Source of the DNA: Halococcaceae archaeon
GTDB taxonomy: Archaea; Halobacteriota; Halobacteria; Halobacteriales; Halalkalicoccaceae
Assembly: GCA_007129135.1 (NCBI GenBank)
Contig: SKWB01000007.1
Coordinates: forward strand, 1 to 5,982
Length of the DNA: 5,982 nucleotides
Direction: 5' to 3'
Shown: one piece after another, positions 1 through 5,700 of the stretch
How positions within the stretch are numbered: position 1 is the first letter of the stretch
Layout of the letters: every line of letters begins with the position of its first letter
Translations under genes and position numbers: made by a program
Notes under the pieces: model-generated
The model's input: only the letters and a program-made list of their open reading frames with translations
Told to the model about the DNA's origin: nothing
Database searches by the model: none

Positions 1-671
1 CCCAGCTCCGAGAGCGACCAGTCGGCGGCGACGTGACCGACCGCCCACGGCGTCTCGCGGACGATACGGGTGAAGCGGGGGGCGTAGTGACCGCCGCCGA
101 AGCCAACGACGGTCCGGTCGCCGTGTGGGCTCGCCCCCCTCAGCTCGAGGATGGCTCGGGCGACCGCCCGGGCTGCCTCTGCGTCCTCCCACTGCTCGGG
201 GCCGCTCCCGAGTTCGACGAACATCGAGGGAGCGCCGACGCCGGTCGGCCCGTGGTGGGTACACTCGATCCCGACGTCGTAGCCCTCCGGGGCGTACTCG
301 CCCAGCGATCGGACGACGCGGTGGTGGGCCGCCGGACAGGCCTCGGCCAGCGTTCGGTCCCGTCCACCGTACGCCGCCTCGCCGAAGTTGCCGGTGTGGT
401 GGGCGGTGAGCAGCGGGCCGGTCTCGCCCGAGTGCCGCGAGGCGAAGACCAGTAGCTCCGGGTCCGAGAAGCACTCGGCGACGCCGTCGAGGTGGAGGTG
501 CCAGTCGTCGAACTCGCGGAGTTCGAACCCGTTCGTATAGGAGACCGTCCCGCCACCCTCGCCGTCGGGGAGCGAGTCGTCTACCCGTTCGTCCCAGTCG
601 GCCAGGTCGAGGAGGTGCTCCCCGATGTGGACGGAGGCGGAGTCAGCACGGCTGACGACGATCGCTATCAC
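1..671 (-). CDS. dtdA: D-aminoacyl-tRNA deacylase, archaeal DTD2 type (N-terminal 223 residues, runs off left edge)
   Basis: This enzyme hydrolyses D-amino acids off mischarged tRNAs in the cytoplasm and so keeps them out of translation; the archaeal/plant DTD2 (GEK1-like) family is known to be zinc-dependent. I translated the minus strand from the GTG at 671-669 and found an uninterrupted frame to the window edge. Visible family blocks are the N-terminus VIAIVVSRAD (1-10), ASRHSGETGPLLTAH (77-91) followed by TGNFG (93-97), ECTHHGP (136-142), GAPSMFVELGSG (146-157), GFGGGHYAPRFT (190-201) and GHVAADW (212-218). The several conserved histidines fit metal binding, but which ones bind is inference. 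The GTG start is chosen because it gives the expected N-terminus and has a GAGGAG Shine-Dalgarno 8 bases upstream; the nearby ATG at 687-685 is out of frame. It lies 12 bases after the exchanger stop, so it is probably co-transcribed. The C-terminus is outside the window. Confidence 0.93.
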   Translation of the reverse strand, partial: MIAIVVSRADSASVHIGEHLLDLADWDERVDDSLPDGEGGGTVSYTNGFELREFDDWHLHLDGVAECFSDPELLVFASRHSGETGPLLTAHHTGNFGEAAYGGRDRTLAEACPAAHHRVVRSLGEYAPEGYDVGIECTHHGPTGVGAPSMFVELGSGPEQWEDAEAARAVARAILELRGASPHGDRTVVGFGGGHYAPRFTRIVRETPWAVGHVAADWSLSEL

Positions 672-679
672 GGTTCGGA

Positions 680-685
680 CTCCTC
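680..685 (-). promoter_or_regulatory. Shine-Dalgarno GAGGAG before dtdA
   Basis: Read on the minus strand, GAGGAG ends 8 bases before the GTG at 671. It overlaps the TGA stop of the upstream exchanger gene (686-684). It decides the GTG start and suggests the downstream gene is translated from a shared transcript, because internal haloarchaeal operon genes often use Shine-Dalgarno sites while first genes are often leaderless. Confidence 0.7.
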
Positions 686-1994
686 ATCTGGGGCGAATAA
701 GCCCGTCGCTCCGGTCCCGTTTGGCCCCGTTGACCCGCTCGCGGACGAACCCGACGAGACGCGGGAGGTGGCGGCGGCGTCGGATGAGGAGGGCGGTTCC
801 GAGGACGAGGTAGATCCCGGTGAAGACCAGCAGCCACTCGAACGTGTGGAACGCGGGGTAGAGCTGTATCACGAAGAGCGAGAGGAGCGCGAGCGCCTCC
901 CGAACGCTGATCCGCAGGTCGGCCAGCAGCGCGAGCGCGAAGTAGCTCTGGGCGGCGGTGAGCCAGATCTCGCCCATCTGTCGCTGGCCCATCGGGAGCG
1001 CCCCGTAGTAGCCGAGGGAGACGCTGTAGACGACGACTAGCGTGCCGATCAGCAGCGTCCACTGGTTGAGCTTCGAGGAGATCAGCGCGTTGAACGACGC
1101 GCTCGAGCGCCCCTTCAGGACGAGAAGCGTGACGATGACGAACTCGGGCGTCTCGCTCGCCAGCGGCGCGACCCACTGGATCATGAGGAACGGTGGGATG
1201 CCCGAGCGTGCACCGATCGCCTCCAACCCGTGGGCGAACGGTTCGACGGCGACGAAGATGACGGCCCCCGAGGCGACGAACAACGAGAGCACGGTCAGGA
1301 CCCGTTTCGGTCTGGGGAACGACTGGAGGTACGCCGGGACGCCCACGTGCCGTTCGCCCGACGGAGGTGCCCGGAGCGCGAAGAGGATGTAGAGCCCGTA
1401 GAGCCCGACGAGGACGACCATGTCGTGGAGTGCGATCGAGCCGGTCAGCGGGACGAAGAAGGCGTAGAGCGTCGCGGCGAAGAGAAAGAGGATCTCGAGC
1501 GAGAGCCCCTCGTCCAGTCGGATCCGGTCGGCGAGGAAGCCGTCGACGCGTTCGACGTGTGGGTCCCGGGTCGTGCCCCTGGCTCCCTTGAGCGCCCGGT
1601 AGACGGTGAAGAGCGCGATCGCAGACCAGCCGATGCCGATGAGGATGCGGTTCGCGCCGGTCATGTTCGCCACCGCGAGGTCTGCGGCCTCGGCGGAGGC
1701 GGCGGTCCCCGGGTCGACACCGGCCTCCCAGGCGTAGAGTGCGTCGACGGCGTACTCGGGGGCGACCGCGAGCACCGCGAGGACGGCGATGGCGAACGAT
1801 CGGGAGACGTCCTTCTCGGCCGTCTCGGCGGCCCACGCGAGCAGGAACGCTGCACCGAAGATCGAGATCCCGGCGAGGGCGACCCGGGGAAAGAGGCCGG
1901 TCGGGACGCCGCTCGCCCACACCGTCGGCCAGGCGAGCGCGGGGACGGCGGCCACCGCGAGCGGCGCGAGCGGGTGGGCCGTTCGATCTCTCAT
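684..1994 (-). CDS. Sodium/calcium exchanger (CaCA) superfamily membrane antiporter, divergent
   Basis: A 436-residue integral membrane protein that probably exchanges Na+, Ca2+ or H+ across the cytoplasmic membrane. I count about twelve hydrophobic segments, roughly at 10-30, 37-57, 64-86, 106-133, 166-182, 187-207, 231-252, 265-292, 303-327, 340-359, 363-381 and 384-404. Two alpha-repeat-like blocks support the family: AVAPEYAVDAL (76-86) with ANMTGANRILIGIG (109-122), and PLASETPEFVIVTLLVLKG (277-295) with NALISSKLNQW (302-312). Each keeps a Pro-Glu pair (E80, E284) where CaCA proteins place an ion-coordinating glutamate. The second block has S-S-K (306-308) where the family normally has G-S-N, which is unusual. 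A soluble loop at about 135-165 separates the halves, and the tail after 404 is rich in Arg/Lys, which would sit inside by the positive-inside rule. The ATG at 1994 is the only good start. The ion specificity cannot be told from sequence. Confidence 0.82.
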   Translation of the reverse strand: MRDRTAHPLAPLAVAAVPALAWPTVWASGVPTGLFPRVALAGISIFGAAFLLAWAAETAEKDVSRSFAIAVLAVLAVAPEYAVDALYAWEAGVDPGTAASAEAADLAVANMTGANRILIGIGWSAIALFTVYRALKGARGTTRDPHVERVDGFLADRIRLDEGLSLEILFLFAATLYAFFVPLTGSIALHDMVVLVGLYGLYILFALRAPPSGERHVGVPAYLQSFPRPKRVLTVLSLFVASGAVIFVAVEPFAHGLEAIGARSGIPPFLMIQWVAPLASETPEFVIVTLLVLKGRSSASFNALISSKLNQWTLLIGTLVVVYSVSLGYYGALPMGQRQMGEIWLTAAQSYFALALLADLRISVREALALLSLFVIQLYPAFHTFEWLLVFTGIYLVLGTALLIRRRRHLPRLVGFVRERVNGAKRDRSDGLIRPR

Positions 1995-2070
1995 GTCGCT
2001 CGTACGCCGGTTTCGGACGTAGACCTTCGCCCGGCGGTGGCGTTATGCGTGTGCCGAGGAAACCCCGAGC
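1995..2070. promoter_or_regulatory. Divergent intergenic region between the exchanger and aroE
   Basis: These 76 bases separate two divergently transcribed genes and must hold both promoters. On the plus strand, TTATGCG at 2043-2049 is a weak TATA-like box about 25 bases before the aroE ATG, a spacing that fits a leaderless transcript. On the minus strand the only comparable element is a poor TCTAC at about 2018-2022, some 25 bases before the exchanger ATG. Neither start has an obvious Shine-Dalgarno. The box assignments are inference. Confidence 0.45.
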
Positions 2071-2871
2071 ATGGACGTCTACGGCCTGCTCGGCAACCCG
2101 GTCGGCCACTCGCTCTCGCCGCCGATGCACGAGGCGGCCTACGAGGAGTTGGGGATCGACGCGCGCTACGTCACGTTCGAACCCGACCCGGACCGGATCG
2201 GGGAGGCGATCGACGGCGCACGGGCGCTCGGGATCCGAGGACTGAACGTGACGATCCCGTTCAAACGGAGCGTGCTCTCGCTGGTCGAACCGGACGGGCT
2301 CGCGGAGGAGGTCGGCGCGGTGAACACGATCGACTTCGCTCACGACCCGCCGACCGGCCACAACACCGACGTCGCGGGCGTCACGCGGTCGTTCGCCCAC
2401 CACGACGTCGCCCTCTCCGGTCGGGAGGCGGTCGTCGTCGGCGCGGGCGGGGCGGGCCGGGCGTCGGCGTTCGCGCTCGCCGACGCGGGGGCGTCGGTCT
2501 CGGTCGCGAACCGGACCGAGTCCCGGGCACACGAGCTGGCCGAAGCCGTGTCGGGGGCGAGCGGGCACGCTCTCGATTCGCTCCCGAGGCTCCTCGCCGG
2601 GGCGGACGTGCTCGTGAACGCGACGAGCGTCGGGATGGACGGCGACGAGTCGCCGGTGCCCCGGGAAGCGCTCCACGCCGACCTCGCGGTGCTCGACGCG
2701 GTCTACAGCCCGCTCGAGACGCGGCTGCTCCGCGAGGCCCGAGAGGAGGGAGCGCTCACCATCGACGGGGCGTGGATGCTGCTCTACCAGGGCGTCGAGG
2801 CGTTCGAACGGTGGACCGGCGAGCGCGCGCCGGTCGAACGGATGGACGAGGCGCTCAGAGCGCGGCTGTAG
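2071..2871 (+). CDS. aroE: Shikimate dehydrogenase (NADP+)
   Basis: It reduces 3-dehydroshikimate to shikimate with NADPH, a late common step towards chorismate, and acts in the cytoplasm. At 266 residues it has the normal length for bacterial and archaeal AroE. The N-terminal substrate domain shows [13 protein letters not shown] (8-20; the two serines bind shikimate in the family), [10 protein letters not shown] (57-66) with catalytic Lys65, AVNTIDF (83-89) and GHNTDVAG (96-103) with catalytic Asp100. The nucleotide domain shows GAGGAG (124-129) and the NRT motif (147-149) that favours NADP, then VNATSVGM (182-189), DAVYSP (209-214) and a C-terminal YQGVEAF (239-245) that closes the site. 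All key residues are present, so it should be active. The ATG at 2071 gives the standard N-terminus. It is the first plus-strand gene, followed 45 bases later by a separately promoted small gene. Confidence 0.97.
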   Translation: MDVYGLLGNPVGHSLSPPMHEAAYEELGIDARYVTFEPDPDRIGEAIDGARALGIRGLNVTIPFKRSVLSLVEPDGLAEEVGAVNTIDFAHDPPTGHNTDVAGVTRSFAHHDVALSGREAVVVGAGGAGRASAFALADAGASVSVANRTESRAHELAEAVSGASGHALDSLPRLLAGADVLVNATSVGMDGDESPVPREALHADLAVLDAVYSPLETRLLREAREEGALTIDGAWMLLYQGVEAFERWTGERAPVERMDEALRARL

Positions 2872-2883
2872 GCTCGACGGGGG

Positions 2884-2892
2884 CTTTTAAGT
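2884..2892 (+). promoter_or_regulatory. Archaeal TATA box (CTTTTAAGT) before the helix-hairpin-helix gene
   Basis: An A/T stretch in otherwise GC-rich DNA lies about 29 bases before the ATG at 2917, the place expected for a TATA box that starts a leaderless or nearly leaderless transcript. No Shine-Dalgarno precedes the ATG, which agrees. It lies just 13 bases after the aroE stop, so the small gene can be transcribed independently of aroE. This promoter could also feed the pab genes downstream. Confidence 0.7.
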
Positions 2893-2916
2893 GAACCGGT
2901 GCGTTAGTTCGGGGCA

Positions 2917-3438
2917 ATGGCACTGCTGAAGAAGGTGAAGTCGCTGCTCGGACTCGCCGAGGAAGAGGAGCCCGAGACGAGCGACGACGCCCGGGACGTC
3001 GGCGTGACCGTCGAGCGCGAGCCGGAAGTAGAGCCCGAGACGGGCGCCGAGCCCGGTGAGACAGCCCCGGAGACGGGTTCCGAGGTGGAAGAGCCCGACG
3101 AAGGGACCGACCGAGCGGAGTCAGTGACCGCCGGAGAGCCGGCGGGATCGGTGGTCGAGGAGGAGCCGGAGCCGACCGAGGCGGCGGCGCCGGACGTGAC
3201 GGACGAGGCGATCGAAGCGGCCGAACCGGAGCGCGAGGTCGAATCGGAACCCGAAGTCGGATCGGAACCCGTCGTCGAGATCAAGGGGATCGGGCCCTCC
3301 TACGCCGACCGGCTGGGCGAGGCCGGCGTCGACACCGTCTCCGACCTCGCCGACGCCGACGCCGACGAGGTCGGCGAGGCGACCGGTATCTCGCCGAAGC
3401 GGATCGAAGCCTGGATCGAGCGCGCGAGAGACCGCTGA
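2917..3438 (+). CDS. Small acidic protein with C-terminal helix-hairpin-helix domain, function unknown
   Basis: This 173-residue protein has three parts. Residues 1-13 (MALLKKVKSLLGL) form a short basic amphipathic stretch. Residues 14-118 are low-complexity and very rich in Glu, Pro, Asp and Thr/Ser, almost certainly disordered. Residues 119-172 form a helix-hairpin-helix unit: IKGIGPSYADRLGEAGV (122-138) carries the GIGP hairpin, and TGISPKRIEAWIERA (156-170) is a second hairpin of the same type. Such domains usually bind DNA or RNA backbone or other proteins without sequence specificity, and similar single-domain acidic proteins are common in haloarchaea without known function. There is no signal peptide or membrane segment. 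It has its own TATA box and lies between aroE and pabB in the same direction. That it takes part in chorismate metabolism is not supported by its sequence. The coding call is secure and the role is unknown. Confidence 0.88.
   Translation: MALLKKVKSLLGLAEEEEPETSDDARDVGVTVEREPEVEPETGAEPGETAPETGSEVEEPDEGTDRAESVTAGEPAGSVVEEEPEPTEAAAPDVTDEAIEAAEPEREVESEPEVGSEPVVEIKGIGPSYADRLGEAGVDTVSDLADADADEVGEATGISPKRIEAWIERARDR
3243..3271 (+). repeat. Two copies of ATCGGAACCCG, 18 bases apart, inside the acidic linker
   Basis: ATCGGAACCCG occurs at 3243-3253 and 3261-3271. The period is 18 bases, exactly six codons, so the reading frame is kept and the protein reads ESEPEV then GSEPVV. This looks like a small in-frame duplication in the disordered linker. 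Confidence 0.75.
3349..3366 (+). repeat. Three tandem GCCGAC units encoding Ala-Asp repeats
   Basis: GCCGAC is repeated three times without interruption and encodes ADADAD (residues 145-150), between the two hairpins of the helix-hairpin-helix domain. The hexamer keeps the frame, so copy number could vary between strains without breaking the gene. Confidence 0.8.
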
Positions 3439-3452
3439 TACGGGCTTCCGTA
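3439..3452 (+). other. Short inverted repeat directly after the helix-hairpin-helix gene stop
   Basis: TACGG (3439-3443), loop GCTT, CCGTA (3448-3452) begins on the base after the TGA. In RNA it would form a 5-bp stem with a 4-base loop. No T-tract follows, so it is not a typical archaeal terminator; it might stabilise a 3' end or be chance in GC-rich DNA. The rest of the 112-base gap to pabB shows no clear TATA box. Confidence 0.3.
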
Positions 3453-3539
3453 CGGGTTGGACCGGCACCGACCTCCGATCGGGGCCGGAGAGAGGCCCAC
3501 GGTCCGTTCGGGAGCACAACACCGAAGGCGATCCCCGGC

Positions 3540-3550
3540 GGAGGGGAGGT
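3540..3550 (+). promoter_or_regulatory. Purine-rich Shine-Dalgarno region before pabB
   Basis: GGAGGGGAGGT runs straight into the ATG at 3551. The first GGAGG (3540-3544) sits 6 bases before the start, a usable spacing, while the second touches the ATG and is too close to act. A Shine-Dalgarno here points to a transcript with a 5' leader, either from an unseen promoter in the gap or by read-through from the preceding gene. Confidence 0.6.
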
Positions 3551-5029
3551 ATGGTCAGGCCACGCGTGCTGACCGCTCGGGCCGAGTTCGAGCGGGTCGC
3601 GGCGGAGGCGGCACCGACCGACCGTATCCCGATCGAACTCGGCGTCGATATCGACGATCCGTTTCTCGCCTACCGTCGAGCGCGGGACGGCCCGGGCGGG
3701 TGCTTCCTGGAGACGACCGGCGGCCGGCCCGGCTGGGGCTACTTCGGCGTCGACCCGGTCGACCGGCTCCGCGTCGGCCCCGACGCCGTCACCCGCGAGG
3801 GTGACTCCCCCACCCTCGCCGCGCTCTCCGGGCTGCTCTCGGGCGAGTCGCTCCGACACGGGGACTGCGAGGTGCCCTTCCCCTGCGGGGCGATCGGCTG
3901 GCTCTCCTACGACGTCGCCCGCGAACTCGAGTCGATCCCCGAGACGACGCGCGACGACCGGGGGCTTCCACACCTCGACGTGGCCGTCTTCGAGACGCTC
4001 GCGGCCTGGGACGCCACCGAGGAGGAGCCGACGCTCCGGATCACCGCCTGTCCCGTGGTGGGCGAGGATCCGGATGCGGCGTACGACCGAGGGCTCGCGT
4101 CGGCGCGCGAGCTGGCACGGCGGGCGACCGAGGGCGACCCGGACGTGGGAGCCGCCCCCGTCGCCGCCGACCGGGTGACGTTCGAGAGCGAGTGTGGGGT
4201 GGAGCTGTTCGCGGAGCGCGTTCGGACGGTGAAGGAGTACGTCTACGAGGGGGACACCTTCCAGGCGAACGTCTCCCAGCGCCTCACCGCGCCGATGGCC
4301 GTTCACCCCGTCGAGGCGTACGCGGCGCTCAGGCGGGTGAACCCGGCACCCTACTCCGGACTGCTGGAGTTCCCGAGCGCGGCGCTCGTGAGCGCGAGCC
4401 CCGAACTCCTCCTCGAGGTCGACGGCGACAGGCTGCTCACCGAACCGATCGCGGGCACCCGGCCGCGGGGAGAGAGCGAGGAGGAGGACGACGCGCTCGA
4501 GGCGGAGCTCACGGGCGACGAGAAGGAACGCGCCGAACACGCGATGCTGGTCGACCTGGAGCGGAACGACCTCGGGAAGGTCGCCGCCTTCGGCTCCGTG
4601 GAGGTGAGCGAGTACCGGCGTGTGGATCGCTACTCCGAGGTGATGCACCTCGTCTCGCTCGTGGAGGCGCGGCGGCGGGCTGGTGCCTCGCTCGCGGACT
4701 GCATCGCCGCGGCCTTTCCCGGCGGGACGATCACCGGCGCTCCCAAACCCAGAACGATGGGGATCATCGACGAGGTCGAGACCACCCGGCGGGGACCCTA
4801 CACCGGGAGCATCGGTATCTTCGGCTTCGACGACCGGGCGATACTGAACATCGTCATCCGGACGCTCGTCGGCCACGGGGAGGAGTACCACCTCCGCGTC
4901 GGCGCGGGGATCGTCCACGACTCAGTACCAGAGAGGGAGTACGACGAGACGCTCGACAAGGCGCGGGCGCTCGTGACCGCGATCGACGAGGCGCTCGGCG
5001 AGGAGCGGGGGATGGAGGTCTCCCGGTGA
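3551..5029 (+). CDS. pabB: Chorismate-binding synthase component I, probably aminodeoxychorismate synthase PabB (or TrpE)
   Basis: This enzyme takes chorismate and ammonia from its amidotransferase partner. As PabB it makes 4-amino-4-deoxychorismate for p-aminobenzoate and folate; as TrpE it would make anthranilate for tryptophan. The 492 residues include an N-terminal region with FLETT (52-56) and a full chorismate-binding domain: GDTFQANVSQR (234-244), SASPELLL (281-288), PIAGTRPRG (299-307), the EHAMLVDLERNDLG block (329-342), MHLVS (365-369), FPGGTITGAPKPRTM (389-403), VIRTL (435-439), and GAGIV (451-455) with EYDETLDKA (463-471). The catalytic acidic, histidine and arginine positions appear kept. 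PIAGT with Ala301 is the TrpE form (many PabBs have PIKGT), while FPGGTITGAPK and GSIGIFGF look like PabB. The amidotransferase and class IV lyase downstream tip the balance to PabB. The family is certain; the specificity is inferred. Confidence 0.78.
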   Translation: MVRPRVLTARAEFERVAAEAAPTDRIPIELGVDIDDPFLAYRRARDGPGGCFLETTGGRPGWGYFGVDPVDRLRVGPDAVTREGDSPTLAALSGLLSGESLRHGDCEVPFPCGAIGWLSYDVARELESIPETTRDDRGLPHLDVAVFETLAAWDATEEEPTLRITACPVVGEDPDAAYDRGLASARELARRATEGDPDVGAAPVAADRVTFESECGVELFAERVRTVKEYVYEGDTFQANVSQRLTAPMAVHPVEAYAALRRVNPAPYSGLLEFPSAALVSASPELLLEVDGDRLLTEPIAGTRPRGESEEEDDALEAELTGDEKERAEHAMLVDLERNDLGKVAAFGSVEVSEYRRVDRYSEVMHLVSLVEARRRAGASLADCIAAAFPGGTITGAPKPRTMGIIDEVETTRRGPYTGSIGIFGFDDRAILNIVIRTLVGHGEEYHLRVGAGIVHDSVPEREYDETLDKARALVTAIDEALGEERGMEVSR

Positions 5030-5081
5030 CGCCGGCGATCGGTCCGGTGGCGGTGAGGGGAGTGGACCGGGGTGGACGGGT
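5030..5081 (+). other. G-rich spacer between pabB and pabA
   Basis: The 52 bases between the pabB stop and the pabA GTG are strongly G-biased on the coding strand, with GGGG at 5057-5060, GGGG at 5069-5072, GGG at 5078-5080 and several GG pairs. GGTGG at 5071-5075 is a usable Shine-Dalgarno-like site 6 bases before the GTG. There is no TATA-like sequence, so pabA is probably read from the pabB transcript. Confidence 0.4.
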
Positions 5082-5699
5082 GTGACGCGGATCCTCGTGA
5101 TCGACAACTACGACTCGTTCGCGTACAACCTCGTCCAGTACGTCGGAGAACTGGCTGAGGAGGTCGTGACGCGACGGAACGACGCGATCGACGTGGCGGG
5201 GATCGAGGCGCTCGATCCCGACGGGATCGTCGTCTCGCCGGGACCGGGCACTCCGCAAGAGGCCGGCGTCTCGATCCCGCTGTTCGACCTCCCGTACCCC
5301 ACCCTCGGCGTCTGTCTCGGCCACCAGGCGCTCTGTGCGTCGGCGGGTGCGCCAGTCGTCCACGCACCCGAGGTGATCCACGGGAAACCATCCGTGGTGA
5401 GCCACGACGGCAGGGGGATCTTCGAGGGGCTGCCGAACCCGATCGAGGTGGGACGGTACCACTCGCTCGCGGTCGAACGGACCGATCTGCCGACCGAACT
5501 GACCGAGACCGCCCGGACCGACGACGAACGCGGCGTACTGATGGCCGTCCGCCACGCCGAACGCCCGCACGTCGGGGTACAGTTCCACCCGGAGAGCATC
5601 CTCACCGGACCCGTGGGGGAGGGGAGCGAGGCCTCGCTCTGGGTCGGGAAACGGATGATCGAGAACTTCTGTACGATGGCCGCCGAACGGAGGCCGTGA
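5082..5699 (+). CDS. pabA: Glutamine amidotransferase component of aminodeoxychorismate (or anthranilate) synthase
   Basis: A 205-residue class I glutamine amidotransferase that hydrolyses glutamine and passes ammonia to the large subunit encoded just upstream. The N-terminus ILVIDNYDSFAYNLVQYV (4-21) is the family hallmark and settles the GTG start at 5082; no in-frame ATG lies between it and the pabB stop. Further motifs are SPGPGTP (52-58), the nucleophile elbow GVCLGHQ (76-82) with Cys78, HGK (100-102), RYHSL (125-129), and GVQFHPES (165-172), which supplies His169 and Glu171 of the triad. The length is normal for TrpG/PabA. In many organisms one such subunit serves both PabB and TrpE, so sequence alone does not separate pabA from trpG; the pabB-pabA-pabC order supports pabA. 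The stop is one base before the next ATG, which points to translational coupling. Confidence 0.87.
   Translation: MTRILVIDNYDSFAYNLVQYVGELAEEVVTRRNDAIDVAGIEALDPDGIVVSPGPGTPQEAGVSIPLFDLPYPTLGVCLGHQALCASAGAPVVHAPEVIHGKPSVVSHDGRGIFEGLPNPIEVGRYHSLAVERTDLPTELTETARTDDERGVLMAVRHAERPHVGVQFHPESILTGPVGEGSEASLWVGKRMIENFCTMAAERRP
5689..5693 (+). promoter_or_regulatory. Shine-Dalgarno GGAGG before pabC, inside the end of pabA
   Basis: GGAGG lies 7 bases before the ATG at 5701 and within the last codons of pabA. The position is ideal for ribosome binding, fixes the start of the class IV enzyme, and supports operon expression. Confidence 0.75.
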
Positions 5700-5700
5700 G

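Noticed and set aside
33..556. Short open frames on both strands inside the left-edge gene
   Set aside because: The minus-strand frame from 671 to the edge encodes clear DTD2 motifs, so these other frames are shadows.
643..2676. Minus-strand open frame of 677 codons
   Set aside because: It overlaps the exchanger and aroE in other frames, its product is Arg/Pro-rich low complexity, and it matches no family. Long false frames are expected in such GC-rich DNA.
1230..2894. Plus-strand open frame of 554 codons
   Set aside because: It is antisense to the exchanger and overlaps aroE in another frame; the product is Arg/Gly-rich and lacks any recognisable motif, while the overlapped genes have clear family motifs.
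2872..2916. Terminator after aroE
   Set aside because: The only T-run is TTTT within the TATA box of the next gene, with no convincing stem before it.
3439..3550. Possible attenuator or leader peptide before pabB
   Set aside because: No short frame with tryptophan codons and no pair of competing hairpins is visible; only a 5-bp stem and a weak CTCCG/CGGAG pair (3473-3490).
3281..4918. Minus-strand open frame of 545 codons opposite pabB
   Set aside because: Shadow of pabB on the other strand; no motif, and an Arg-rich tail typical of antisense frames in haloarchaea.
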